64,000 nt of DNA from Ramlibacter tataouinensis (GCF_001580455.1 NZ_CP010951.1:2232001-2296000), one strand, 5' to 3'; shown: positions 20,653-30,834, counted from the first letter of the stretch. Notes: generated from the letters alone by a model not told the origin. Translations and numbers: made by a program.

Positions 20653-21851
20653 TCAGCGCGCGCGCTTGAGCGCGATGCGCTGCGCCAGCATGAGCGCCGC
20701 GACCGCCGAAAGGCTCAACGCCAGCAACAGCCAGAGCCCGTGCGCATAGCCGGCCTGCGCGGTCCACAAGGCGCCCAGCAACCAGGGTGTGGCTGCGCGC
20801 GCCAGGGCCGAGGGCAGTCCCAGTGCGCCATTGAGCGAGGCGACGTGCTCGCGGCTGACGTACTGGGCGATCGCCGTGCCCTTCACGATGGTGATCATTC
20901 CGTTGCCCAGCCCGTAGAGCGCGACGAAGAGCAGCGCTGCCCAGGGGTAGCCGGCGCCGGCGATCAGCAGCACCAGGCCGATCGGCACCAGGGTCGGGAT
21001 GACGCGGTTGGCCAGGTGCACGTCGAAGCGGTGCTCGAACAGGAACAGCAGCACCCGCCCGGCCACCTGCATCAGCCCGATGCTGGCGGGAATCGCGATC
21101 ACCCAGCGCTCGTCGAGGCCGCTGCCGCGCAGCAGGCTGATCATGTGCGGCGGCAGGGCGGCGGTCACTGCCATCATCGCGACCACGAAGACACCGATCA
21201 ACAGGAACGGCGCCTCGCGCATGTGGGCCGCGGCGGGCGCGCGCGCCGCCGCGGGTGCGGGCACCGCCGGCGTGGGCGCGTCGCGCAGCAGGCGCGCATG
21301 CAGCGGCGCGCAAACGAGCAGATGCAGCCCGGCCAGCACCCACAGCGCGTGGCGCCAGCCCAGGGCGGCGATCAGCCAGGCGGTGAGCGGGATGAACACC
21401 GTGCTGGCGAGCCCGCCCAGGAACGTGATGGTGATGATCGCGCGCCGGAAGTCCTGCGGAAAGCGCCGGGTCACCACCGCGAACACCGGCGTGTACAGGG
21501 TCCCGGCCATGGCGATCCCCAGTCCGATCCACACCGCGTAGAAGCCCCACGGGCCCTGGATCGCGCTGTGCGCCAGCAGGCAGGCGCCGGCCAGCAGCGA
21601 GCTGCCGGTGACCACCGCCCGTTCGTGCCCGCGGTCGATCCAGCGGCCCACCGGATAGGCGGCGATGCCTTCGGCCAGCAGCGCCAGGCTGAACGCCAGC
21701 GAGGCCTGCGCGCGACTCATGCCCAACTCGCGCTCCACCGGTTCCAGCAGCAGCGCGAAGGTGTAGAACAGGCTGCCCCAGGAAATCAGTTGCGCGAGCG
21801 ACAGCCAGCCCACCAGCCGGCGATCGTGCGCCGGCGAAGCGGACGGCGAAC

Positions 21852-21855
<4 letters not shown>
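20653..21855 (-). CDS. MFS transporter
   Basis: A 400-residue, roughly 12-span major facilitator permease. MSRAQASLAFSLALLAEGIA and PVGRWIDRGHERAVV form the first half with the GRWxDRxGxR-like loop of motif A. A proline/alanine-rich central cytoplasmic loop (about residues 190-210) separates the halves. The substrate is unknown; it resembles the monocarboxylate/oxalate-type MFS proteins. Its ATG overlaps the comM stop (ATGA, 21852-21855), so the two are translationally coupled although no shared function is evident. Confidence 0.85.
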
Positions 21856-23387
<1,532 letters not shown>

Positions 23388-23448
23388 CGGCATTCCTCCC
23401 CATTCGGGTGCATCCAGCCCCTGTCACGTGCCGGCAGCGCCTCATCCG

Positions 23449-23478
23449 CGCACCAGCATCGTGCAGCAGCCTCGTGCA
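23449..23478 (+). promoter_or_regulatory. Two overlapping NtrC-like binding sites
   Basis: CGCACCA-GCA-TCGTGCA (23449-23465) and TGCAGCA-GCC-TCGTGCA (23462-23478) each match the NtrC consensus TGCACCA-N3-TGGTGCA at 15 of 17 positions. A further right half-site TCGTGCA lies at 23516-23522. They sit 64-93 bases upstream of the -24 element of a sigma-54 promoter, the normal position for enhancer sites, and precede the nitrogen-regulated torF-glnK-amtB block. Confidence 0.75.
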
Positions 23479-23541
23479 GCACCGTTCTGAGTCATTAACG
23501 CCCCAACCATTGGTGTCGTGCACTGCATAGCCAAAAGCGCA

Positions 23542-23557
23542 TGGCACGCTCCCTGCT
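23542..23557 (+). promoter_or_regulatory. Sigma-54 promoter of torF-glnK-amtB
   Basis: TGGCACG-CTCC-CTGCT fits the sigma-54 consensus TGGCACG-N4-TTGCW with one mismatch and has the required GG-N10-GC spacing (GG 23543-23544, GC 23555-23556). Transcription would start near 23568, about 29 bases before the GTG of the porin gene. Confidence 0.82.
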
Positions 23558-23596
23558 AGGCTGAGTTCAACCCCTTTTCACAACAGGAGAGACTCA

Positions 23597-24418
23597 GTGG
23601 ATTCCCAGAAGATCGCCCGGCGGATGGTCCTTGCAGCGGTGACCCTGTCCGGCGCCGCATTCGCGCAAACCACCCCGGCCGCGCCCGAGCCCGACTACAC
23701 CGCCTCCGTCAACGTCGGGGCGGTCACCGACTACCGCTACCGCGGCATCTCCCAGACGCGCCTGAAGCCGGCGCTGCAGGGTGGCGCGGACTTCGCGCAC
23801 AAGAGCGGCTTCTATGTGGGCGCCTGGGCGTCCAGCATCCGCTGGATCGAGGACACCGGCGACATTGCCCCGCGCACCAATATCGACGGCCCGGTCGAAC
23901 TGGACCTCTACGGCGGCTACAAGTTCAGCGTCGGCGACTTCGGCATCGACCTCGGCGTGCTGCGCTACGAGTACATCAGCAACAACCTGCAGGACGCGGG
24001 CGGCGGTGGCATCTTCAAGAACGCCAACACCACCGAGGTCTACGCCGCCGGCACTTGGGGCCCGGCGACGCTGAAGTACTCGTATGCGCTGACCAACCTG
24101 TTCGGCAACTACAACTTCGCAACCAACGAAAACACCAAGGGCAGCGGCTACCTCGACCTGAGCGGCACCTTCGACCTGGGCGTCTGGGGCCTGACGCTGA
24201 CGCCGCACGTCGGCCATCAGTGGGTCAACAACCTGGACGTCGCCAGCTACACCGACTACTCGCTGACGCTCGGCAAGGACTTCGGCAACGGCCTGTCGGT
24301 CTCGCTCGCCGGCGTGGGCACGGATGCCGACAAGTCGTTCTACGCCAGCCCGGTGAACGGCAAGTTCATGGGCAAGAGCGGCCTGGTCGCGGGCGTCAAG
24401 TACACCCACAGCTTCTGA
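23597..24418 (+). CDS. TorF-family putative outer-membrane porin
   Basis: A 273-residue exported protein: the signal peptide ends near AAFAQTTPAAPEP, then come amphipathic beta strands (SVNVGAVTDYRYRGISQTR, GSGYLDLSGTFDLGVWGLTL) and a C-terminal phenylalanine (GVKYTHSF), the outer-membrane barrel signature. The GISQTRLKPALQGG block is typical of TorF/CHP02001 proteins, which in Burkholderiales often precede glnK-amtB. It probably admits a nitrogen source under nitrogen limitation; the substrate is unproven. GTG start at 23597-23599, with AGGAGA (23585-23590). Confidence 0.87.
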   Translation: MDSQKIARRMVLAAVTLSGAAFAQTTPAAPEPDYTASVNVGAVTDYRYRGISQTRLKPALQGGADFAHKSGFYVGAWASSIRWIEDTGDIAPRTNIDGPVELDLYGGYKFSVGDFGIDLGVLRYEYISNNLQDAGGGGIFKNANTTEVYAAGTWGPATLKYSYALTNLFGNYNFATNENTKGSGYLDLSGTFDLGVWGLTLTPHVGHQWVNNLDVASYTDYSLTLGKDFGNGLSVSLAGVGTDADKSFYASPVNGKFMGKSGLVAGVKYTHSF

Positions 24419-24443
24419 TCACGGCCCTTTCAAAGGAGCAAGC

Positions 24444-24782
24444 ATGAAACTCGTCACCGCCATCATCAAACCCTTCAAGCTGGACGAGGTGCGCGAAGCG
24501 CTGTCCGGCATCGGGGTGCAGGGCATCACCGTCACCGAGGTCAAGGGCTTCGGCCGGCAGAAGGGCCACACCGAGCTGTACCGCGGCGCGGAGTACGTGG
24601 TCGACTTCCTGCCCAAGGTCAAGATCGAAGCGGCGGTGGCCGACGATCTGGTCGACCGCGTCATCGAAACCGTCGAAGGCGCCGCCCGCACCGGCAAGAT
24701 CGGCGACGGCAAGGTTTTCGTGTACGACCTGGAGCAGGTCGTCCGCATCCGTACCGGCGAAACCGGCAAGGAAGCGCTGTAA
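24444..24782 (+). CDS. glnK: P-II nitrogen regulatory protein
   Basis: A 112-residue P-II trimer subunit. The T-loop GHTELYRGAEYVVDF places the uridylylated tyrosine at Y51; VEGAARTGKIGDGKVFV is the B-loop and AARTGKIGDGK the ATP/2-oxoglutarate site. It senses 2-oxoglutarate, ATP and ADP and gates AmtB, encoded 27 bases downstream. It belongs to the sigma-54 transcript starting near 23568, 25 bases after the porin gene. Confidence 0.96.
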   Translation: MKLVTAIIKPFKLDEVREALSGIGVQGITVTEVKGFGRQKGHTELYRGAEYVVDFLPKVKIEAAVADDLVDRVIETVEGAARTGKIGDGKVFVYDLEQVVRIRTGETGKEAL

Positions 24783-24809
24783 GCGCACCGAGCAGAAGGA
24801 GAGCTCACC

Positions 24810-26336
24810 ATGAAATCGTTCATTGCTTCCATCGTCCTGGGCCTGGGGCTGCTCGCCGGCAGCGCCGGCGCCATCGCCCAGGCCCCGGCCGCGGCGCCGG
24901 CGGCGGCCGCTTCCGCCGCGCCCGCGGCTGCAGCCACCGAGGCCACGCCGGCGGCGGCTCCCGCCGCCGCGGCTGCCGCATCGGCCCCGGCCGCCGCCGC
25001 TTCGGCGCCCGCGCTCGTGCCCAACAAGGGCGACACCGCCTGGATGACGGTGGCCACCGCGCTCGTGATCTTCATGACCATCCCCGGCCTGGCGCTGTTC
25101 TACGGCGGCCTGGTGCGCAGCAAGAACATGCTGTCGGTGCTGATGCAGGTGTTCGTGGTCACCTCGCTGATCTACGTGCTGTGGGCGCTGTACGGCTACA
25201 GCGTGGCCTTCACCGCCAACAACCCCTTCATGGGATCGTTCGACAAGCTGTTCCTGGGCGGCATCACTCCGGACTCGGTGGCCGCGACCTTCAGCAAGGG
25301 CGTGGTGATTCCGGAGTTGACCTTCGTCGCCTTCCAGGCCACCTTCGCCGCCATCACCTGTGCGCTGATCGTGGGCGCCTTCGCCGAGCGCATCAAGTTC
25401 TCGGCGGTGCTGCTGTTCGTGGTGCTGTGGTTCACCTTCAGCTACCTGCCGATCGCGCATATGGTCTGGTACTGGGACGGCCCCGACGCGATCACCGACG
25501 CGGCCTCGCTCGAGAAGGTCACGGCCGCGGCCGGCTGGCTGTGGGCCAAGGGCGCGCTCGACTTCGCGGGCGGCACCGTGGTGCACATCAACGCCGGCGT
25601 GGCGGGCCTGGTGGGCGCCTATGTGGTGGGCAAGCGCATCGGCTACGGCAAGGAAGCGCTGGCGCCGCACAGCCTGACCCTCACGATGGTCGGCGCGGCG
25701 ATGCTGTGGGTCGGCTGGTTCGGCTTCAACGCCGGCTCCAACCTGGAAGCCAACGGCCTGGCCGCCCTGGCATTCACCAACACGCTGTTGGCCACCGCCG
25801 CCGCCACGCTGTCCTGGATCGCCGGTGAGGCCCTGTCCAAGGGCAAGGCCTCGATGCTGGGTGCCGCCTCCGGCGCGGTGGCCGGCCTGGTGGCGATCAC
25901 GCCGGCCTGCGGCTTCGTCGGCGTCAAGGGCGCGATCGTGATCGGCCTGCTGGCCGGCCTGGTCTGCCTGTGGGGCGTCAACGGCCTGAAGCGCCTGCTC
26001 GGCGCCGACGACTCGCTCGATGTGTTCGGCGTGCACGGCGTGGGCGGCATCCTGGGCGCGCTGCTGACGGGCGTGTTCGCCGCGCCCTCGCTGGGCGGCA
26101 CGGGCATCTGCAACTACGTGACCAACAAGTGCGGCGACGCCGCCGACTGGCCCGGCATCGGCGCCCAGGTGCTGACCCAGGCGACCGGCGTGCTGACCAC
26201 CATCGTGTGGTCCGGCGTGGTGGCCTTCATCGCCTACAAGGTGGTCGACCTGGTGATCGGACTGCGCGTCACCGAGGAAGAGGAACGCGAAGGGCTGGAC
26301 ATCTCCAGCCACGGTGAGACGGCCTACAGCCGCTGA
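24810..26336 (+). CDS. amtB: Ammonium transporter AmtB with signal peptide and Ala/Pro-rich periplasmic leader
   Basis: A 508-residue Amt channel. A signal peptide (MKSFIASIVLGLGLLAGSAG) is followed by about 50 residues made almost entirely of A, P, S and T, then the 11-span core beginning KGDTAWMTVATALVIFMTIP. GLALFYGGLVRSKNMLSVLM, the pore-histidine region and DVFGVHGVGGILGALLTGVF are conserved. It conducts NH4+/NH3 across the inner membrane and is blocked by GlnK when nitrogen is ample. It is the last gene of the sigma-54 operon and ends at a terminator (26376-26409). Confidence 0.95.
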   Translation: MKSFIASIVLGLGLLAGSAGAIAQAPAAAPAAAASAAPAAAATEATPAAAPAAAAAASAPAAAASAPALVPNKGDTAWMTVATALVIFMTIPGLALFYGGLVRSKNMLSVLMQVFVVTSLIYVLWALYGYSVAFTANNPFMGSFDKLFLGGITPDSVAATFSKGVVIPELTFVAFQATFAAITCALIVGAFAERIKFSAVLLFVVLWFTFSYLPIAHMVWYWDGPDAITDAASLEKVTAAAGWLWAKGALDFAGGTVVHINAGVAGLVGAYVVGKRIGYGKEALAPHSLTLTMVGAAMLWVGWFGFNAGSNLEANGLAALAFTNTLLATAAATLSWIAGEALSKGKASMLGAASGAVAGLVAITPACGFVGVKGAIVIGLLAGLVCLWGVNGLKRLLGADDSLDVFGVHGVGGILGALLTGVFAAPSLGGTGICNYVTNKCGDAADWPGIGAQVLTQATGVLTTIVWSGVVAFIAYKVVDLVIGLRVTEEEEREGLDISSHGETAYSR

Positions 26337-26375
26337 CCCGGATCAGGCAAGAGCAAGCAATCCTCCTTTGGACTT

Positions 26376-26409
26376 GGCCCGCGCGAGCTTCGGCTCCGCG
26401 GGCCTTTTT
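26376..26409 (+). terminator. Intrinsic terminator after amtB
   Basis: An 8-bp GC stem (GGCCCGCG 26376-26383 with CGCGGGCC 26397-26404) with a further GAGC/TTCG/GCTC inner hairpin and five T. It ends the torF-glnK-amtB transcript 40 bases after amtB. Confidence 0.88.
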
Positions 26410-26429
26410 CTTACCGAGGGCCGCCGCCC

Positions 26430-27095
26430 TCAGGCGAAGCGCAGACGCACGCGCGGGCCGTCAAGCTCGAGGCCCACGCCCTCGGCCCGCGCCAGCGCCT
26501 CCACGTCCTGCCAGTCGAGCGCGCGGTAGGGCGTGTCGCCGGCGTAGCCCGGCGTTCCCTCGGTGGGGCGCAGTTCCAGGGTGAGTTCCAGCCCGGAGCC
26601 GGCGTCGTGCGCCGCCACCACCAGTTCGGCCGGCGAGGCCGCCCGGTCGGTCAGCGCCAGCAGGCTGGCTGGCAGCACGCTGCGCATCGCGGCGCGCGAG
26701 ACCTCGCGCGCCTGCGCGCCCATTTCGTCCTTGATGCTGAAGCCGCGGAAGTTGAACCGGCTGCGCATCAGGCCCAGGGTCTCGCGCACGCCGGCATCGA
26801 CCGCCACGCGCACGTCGCCCTCGGGCGCCAGCCAGCTGACCACGTCCAGGCTGGACTGCACGGCGGCGCGCGCATGGCCGTTCACCTTGGACATGCTCTG
26901 GTGGATCTGCTCCAGGTCGGGCGCGCCCGATTGCAGCCGGCGTTCCATCACGTCCGTGATCATGCCGATGGGCTGCAGGTGGACCACCATCTGGTGGCGC
27001 ATGGCGAAGGCCAGCCGGCGCAGCAGCGCATAGCGCGCGGCTTCGGCGCGCCGTTCCGGCGCGCTGGCGGCAGGTGGGTTCGGTTCAGCTTGCAT
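26430..27095 (-). CDS. Histidine-kinase-like protein with degenerate ATPase half
   Basis: A 221-residue soluble protein of unrecognised family. Residues about 25-60 (RRLAFAMRHQMVVHLQPIGM, then ITDVMERRLQ) look like the paired-helix dimerisation domain of histidine kinases, with histidines where the phospho-acceptor would be. The C-terminal half (SLLALTDRAASPAELVVAAH, SGLELTLELR) has the strand pattern of a kinase ATPase domain but lacks the N-, G1- and G2-box glycines. That makes it similar in layout to ChpT/Spo0B phosphotransferases; this is inference. ATG 27093-27095; weak ribosome site. It converges with amtB and is divergent from the SMP-30 gene. Confidence 0.6.
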   Translation of the reverse strand: MQAEPNPPAASAPERRAEAARYALLRRLAFAMRHQMVVHLQPIGMITDVMERRLQSGAPDLEQIHQSMSKVNGHARAAVQSSLDVVSWLAPEGDVRVAVDAGVRETLGLMRSRFNFRGFSIKDEMGAQAREVSRAAMRSVLPASLLALTDRAASPAELVVAAHDAGSGLELTLELRPTEGTPGYAGDTPYRALDWQDVEALARAEGVGLELDGPRVRLRFA

Positions 27096-27260
27096 GTCGA
27101 GGCCAGACCCGATGTTAGGGAATCGCAGGAAATTCCGCTGCGGCCGGGCCCGGCGCGGGGCGGCACAATGAACCGGTATGAAGCCGTCCAGCCCGCTCAC
27201 CGGCGCGATCCCGTCGCGGCCCGACGCGCGGCTGGGCAGCGTTGCAGTGGAGGGCCTCGC

Positions 27261-28178
27261 ATGAAACTGCAGTGGGAGCGGGTCACTGCGCAGCCGGACG
27301 CGCTGGGCGAGTCGCCGTTCTGGCATCCGGCAGAGCGCGCCCTGTACTGGGTCGACATCCCGCAGTGCCAGATCCGGCGGCTCGGCCCCGGCGGCGCCAC
27401 CGAGAGCTGGCCCATGCCCAGCGAGCCCGGCTGCATCGCGCCGGTGCGCGGCGGCGGCCTGGTGGTCGCCTTGCGCGACGGCATCTACCGGGCCCGTGCC
27501 TGGCAGTCAGCCTTGACCTGCGTCGCCCGGTTCAGCCACGACCCGGCCCTCATCCGCTTCAACGACGGCAAGGCCGATCCCGAAGGGCGCTTCTGGGCCG
27601 GCACGCTGTACGAGCCGCGTGATGCGCGCAAGGCCGAGCTGTACAGCATCGACCTGCGCGGCGGCCAGCGGCCGCTGGTGCAACTGAAGGCGATCAACGC
27701 CACCGTGGCCAATGGCCTGGCCTGGTCGCCGGACGCCAGTGTCTTGTACTGGACCGACACCACCCGGCACCTGATCCAGGCCTGGGACTGGGATGCGCGC
27801 AGCAATGCCATGCGCCGCCACCGCGTGCTGCGCGAGTTCGCGCCCAAGCCGGCCGGCTGGACGCCGGGCCAGCCCGGCTACGGCGGCCGACCCGACGGCG
27901 CCGCCGTCGACCAGCAGGGCAACTACTGGTGCGCGATGTTCGAGGGCGCCCGGCTGCTCAAGCTCTCGCCGGAGGGCCGGACGCTGGCCGAGATCGAGCT
28001 GCCGCTGCGCTGCCCCACCATGCCCTGTTTCGGCGGCGAAGACCTGCGCACCCTGTACCTGACCAGCGGCCGCGAGAAACGCCCGGCCGAGGAACTGCAG
28101 GCCATGCCCTGGTCGGGCCACGTGATCGCCGCCCGCGCCGACGTGCCCGGGCTGCCGGTGAATTTCGTCAGCGGCTGA
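27261..28178 (+). CDS. SMP-30/gluconolactonase-family lactonase
   Basis: A 305-residue six-bladed beta-propeller. The metal glutamate sits in ALGESPFWHP (E17); IRFNDGKADPEGRFWAGTL and NGLAWSPDASVLYWTDT carry the conserved asparagine and aspartate metal ligands. The family opens sugar lactones to aldonic acids in the cytoplasm; the specific sugar is unknown. GGAGG lies 8 bases before the ATG at 27261. glcE starts 62 bases downstream on the same strand, so they may share a transcript. Confidence 0.9.
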   Translation: MKLQWERVTAQPDALGESPFWHPAERALYWVDIPQCQIRRLGPGGATESWPMPSEPGCIAPVRGGGLVVALRDGIYRARAWQSALTCVARFSHDPALIRFNDGKADPEGRFWAGTLYEPRDARKAELYSIDLRGGQRPLVQLKAINATVANGLAWSPDASVLYWTDTTRHLIQAWDWDARSNAMRRHRVLREFAPKPAGWTPGQPGYGGRPDGAAVDQQGNYWCAMFEGARLLKLSPEGRTLAEIELPLRCPTMPCFGGEDLRTLYLTSGREKRPAEELQAMPWSGHVIAARADVPGLPVNFVSG

Positions 28179-28240
28179 CGCCGGAAATTTCAAAGGCGGG
28201 GGCGCGGCCGCGGCGCAGCCGGGCCATTACCATCTCAGCG

Positions 28241-29335
28241 ATGGATTCCGGGCTCGAGTCACTGATCGCGCGCGTGCGCCTCGCCGCCGAAGCGGGCACG
28301 CCGCTGCGCATCCGCGGCGGCGGCAGCAAGGACTTCTATGGCGAGGCGCCGCAGGGCGAACTGCTGTCGACCCTGGCCTTCGCCGGCATCACCAATTACG
28401 AGCCGAGCGAACTGGTGGTCACGGTGCGCGCGGGCACGCCACTGGCGGAACTCGAGGCGGCGTTGGCCGCGCAGGGCCAGTGCTTGCCCTTCGAGCCGCC
28501 ACACTTCGCCGGCGGCGCCACCGTCGGCGGGATGGTGGCGGCGGGCCTGGCGGGGCCGGCGCGCGCCAGCGCGGGGTCGGTGCGCGACTTCGTGCTGGGC
28601 CTGTCGATGATCAACGGCCGCGGCGAATGCCTGAGCTTCGGCGGCCAGGTGATGAAGAACGTCGCCGGCTACGACCTCTCGCGCCTGATGGCCGGCGCGC
28701 TCGGCACGCTCGGGCTGATCAGCGAGGTCAGCCTCAAGGTGCTGCCGGTGGCGCCTGCCGAGGCCACCTTGCGCTTCACGATGACGCAGGCCCAGGCCCT
28801 GCAGGCGCTGAACGAATGGGGTGGCCGGCCGCTGCCGCTCAATGCCAGCTGCTGGATGCAGGATGGGGAGGGCGGCACGCTCTGGCTGCGCCTGCGCGGC
28901 GCGGTGGCGGCGGTGGAGGCCGCCGGCCGCACGCTCGGCGGCGAACGGGTGCGCGAGGACGAAGCGGCGGCGCACTGGCTGGCCTGCCGCGACCAGCGGC
29001 TGCCCTGGTTCGCCGCGCGCGCCGGTCGCGCGCTGTGGCGCCTGTCGGTGCCGCAGACCGCGCCGGTGCTCGAGCTGCCGCCGGCGCCGCTCGTCGAGTG
29101 GCATGGGGCGCAGCGCTGGTTGCTGGCGGGCGCCGGCGAAGCCCTGCGCATCCGCGAGGTGGCGCAGCGCGCCGGCGGCCACGCCACGCTGTTCGCGGCG
29201 GGCGGGGAGAGCGGCGCGGCGGTGCCGCGCTTCGCGCCGCTGGCGCCGCCGCTGGACCGCATCCATCGCGAGCTCAAGCGCCAGTTCGATCCGGCTGGCA
29301 TCTTCAACCCGGGCCGCCTGTACGCGGCGTTCTGA
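28241..29335 (+). CDS. glcE: Glycolate oxidase, FAD-binding subunit GlcE
   Basis: A 364-residue FAD-binding (PCMH-type) protein: TPLRIRGGGSKDFYG and VTVRAGTPLAELEAALAAQG belong to the FAD domain, PHFAGGATVGGMVAAGLAGP is the pyrophosphate-binding region, and FDPAGIFNPGRLYAAF is the classic C-terminal end. GlcD, GlcE and GlcF together oxidise glycolate to glyoxylate at the inner membrane. glcF follows after an unusual 272-base gap filled by an inverted-repeat element. glcD is not in the window, so the complex must be completed from elsewhere. Confidence 0.93.
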   Translation: MDSGLESLIARVRLAAEAGTPLRIRGGGSKDFYGEAPQGELLSTLAFAGITNYEPSELVVTVRAGTPLAELEAALAAQGQCLPFEPPHFAGGATVGGMVAAGLAGPARASAGSVRDFVLGLSMINGRGECLSFGGQVMKNVAGYDLSRLMAGALGTLGLISEVSLKVLPVAPAEATLRFTMTQAQALQALNEWGGRPLPLNASCWMQDGEGGTLWLRLRGAVAAVEAAGRTLGGERVREDEAAAHWLACRDQRLPWFAARAGRALWRLSVPQTAPVLELPPAPLVEWHGAQRWLLAGAGEALRIREVAQRAGGHATLFAAGGESGAAVPRFAPLAPPLDRIHRELKRQFDPAGIFNPGRLYAAF

Positions 29336-29341
29336 AGGTCA

Positions 29342-29606
29342 AGGGCCTGTTAACGCTATAGGAGGACTCGCGTGACCCAGGAAACGGGCGCCATCAAGGC
29401 GCAAAGCACAGCCGGGGTGGGGCCCCGGCGAGCATTTGCAACGCGGAGGGAGCCCGTTTCCTGGGTCACCCTTCGGGCCGGTGGCTGGCAGGCCGCATGG
29501 CGTCGTTGCGACCTCGCTGTGTGCGCGAGCACACGGCCTCGGCCGCGCCTAGCCCTGCAGCCTGCCAGCTACCGGCGCGAGCCCTCCTATAGCGTTAACA
29601 GGCCCT
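29342..29606. mobile_element. MITE-like structured inverted-repeat element between glcE and glcF
   Basis: The whole glcE-glcF gap is an element with long terminal inverted repeats: 29343-29372 (starting GGGCCTGTTAACGCTATAGG) and 29576-29605 match in reverse complement over 30 bases with one mismatch. A second nested perfect 18-base pair is GTGACCCAGGAAACGGGC (29372-29389) with its complement at 29452-29469. A third is 29477-29493 with 29560-29576 (17 bases, one mismatch), enclosing a GTGTGC-GCGA-GCACAC hairpin (29520-29535). It has no coding capacity. The flanks show no clear target duplication. The right end lies 2 bases before the glcF ATG. Confidence 0.8.
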
Positions 29607-29607
29607 A

Positions 29608-30834
29608 ATGCAAACCCACCTGTCCGCGGAGTTCAAGGACACGCCCCGGGGCCGCGAGGCGGATGCGATCCTGCGCGCCTGCGTGCACTGCGGCTTCTGC
29701 ACGGCGACCTGCCCCACCTACCAGATCCTGGGCGACGAGCTCGATGGGCCGCGCGGCCGCATCTACCTGATCAAGCAGGTGCTCGAAGGCGCGCCGCCCA
29801 CGCGCCAGACCCAGCTGCACCTGGACCGCTGCCTGACCTGCCGCAACTGCGAGAGCACCTGTCCCAGCGGCGTGCAGTACGGGCACCTGGTGGACATCGG
29901 CCGCCAGGTGGTCGACGAGAAGGTGCCGCGGCCGGCCGGCAGCCGGGCGCTGCGCTGGCTGCTGAAGGAAGGCCTGACTTCGCCGCTGTTCGCGCCGGCG
30001 ATGAAGCTGGGGCAGGGCGTGCGCGCGCTGCTGCCGCGGGCGCTGCGCGCCAAGGTGCCGCCCCGGCAGGACGCCGGCCGCTGGCCGCAGCGGGTGCACG
30101 CGCGCAAGATGCTGCTGCTGCCCGGCTGCGTGCAGCCGGCCATGATGCCCAACATCAACAGCGCCACCGCGCGCGTGCTGGACGCCGCGCAGATCCAGGC
30201 GGTGGTCGCGCCCGGCACCGGCTGCTGCGGCGCCATCCGCTACCACCTGAACGACCAGGACGGCGGCCGCGCGCAGATGCGCGCCAACATCGACGCCTGG
30301 TGGCCCTTCATCGAGGGCGGTCAGGTCGAGGCGATCGTGATGAACGCCTCCGGCTGCGGCGTGACCGTCAAGGAGTACGGCCACGCGCTGGCCGGCGACC
30401 CGGCCTATGCGGCCAAGGCGCGGCGGGTGAGCGAGCTCACGCGCGACCTGAGCGAGCTGCTGCCCGAGCTGGTGCCCGCCCTGCGCGGCCGGGTGCGCGC
30501 GCCGGCCGGCACGCTGGCCTTCCACCCGCCCTGCACGCTGCAGCACGGCCAGCAGCTGCGCGGCGGCGTGGAGCGCCACCTCGCGGAACTGGGCTTCACG
30601 CTGCGCCTGGCGCCCGGCGAGTCGCACCTGTGCTGCGGCTCGGCGGGCACCTACTCGCTGCTGCAGCCGGCCATGGCGACGCAGCTGCGCGACCGCAAGC
30701 TGGGCCAACTGGGGGCGCTGCAACCGGCCGCCATCCTGTCGGCCAACATCGGCTGCATCACGCACCTGCAAAGCGGCACCGACACGCCCGTCAAGCACTG
30801 GGTGGAGGTGCTGGATGCGGGCCTGGTCCACTGA
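29608..30834 (+). CDS. glcF: Glycolate oxidase, iron-sulfur subunit GlcF
   Basis: A 408-residue protein with two [4Fe-4S] clusters near the N-terminus (ACVHCGFCTATCPT, with C25, C28, C31 and C35, and CLTCRNCESTCPSG) and two CCG heme/quinone-dehydrogenase-type domains (GTGCCGAIRYHL, SHLCCGSAGTYS). It passes electrons from glycolate oxidation to the quinone pool. The start codon lies 2 bases past the right end of the inverted-repeat element, whose AACAGG may act as the ribosome site. Expression may therefore differ from the usual tightly coupled glcDEF. Confidence 0.94.
   Translation: MQTHLSAEFKDTPRGREADAILRACVHCGFCTATCPTYQILGDELDGPRGRIYLIKQVLEGAPPTRQTQLHLDRCLTCRNCESTCPSGVQYGHLVDIGRQVVDEKVPRPAGSRALRWLLKEGLTSPLFAPAMKLGQGVRALLPRALRAKVPPRQDAGRWPQRVHARKMLLLPGCVQPAMMPNINSATARVLDAAQIQAVVAPGTGCCGAIRYHLNDQDGGRAQMRANIDAWWPFIEGGQVEAIVMNASGCGVTVKEYGHALAGDPAYAAKARRVSELTRDLSELLPELVPALRGRVRAPAGTLAFHPPCTLQHGQQLRGGVERHLAELGFTLRLAPGESHLCCGSAGTYSLLQPAMATQLRDRKLGQLGALQPAAILSANIGCITHLQSGTDTPVKHWVEVLDAGLVH

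Noticed and set aside
29366..29582. Possible short gene inside the glcE-glcF element
   Set aside because: The largest frame has no ribosome site or protein features, and the sequence is made of overlapping inverted repeats.
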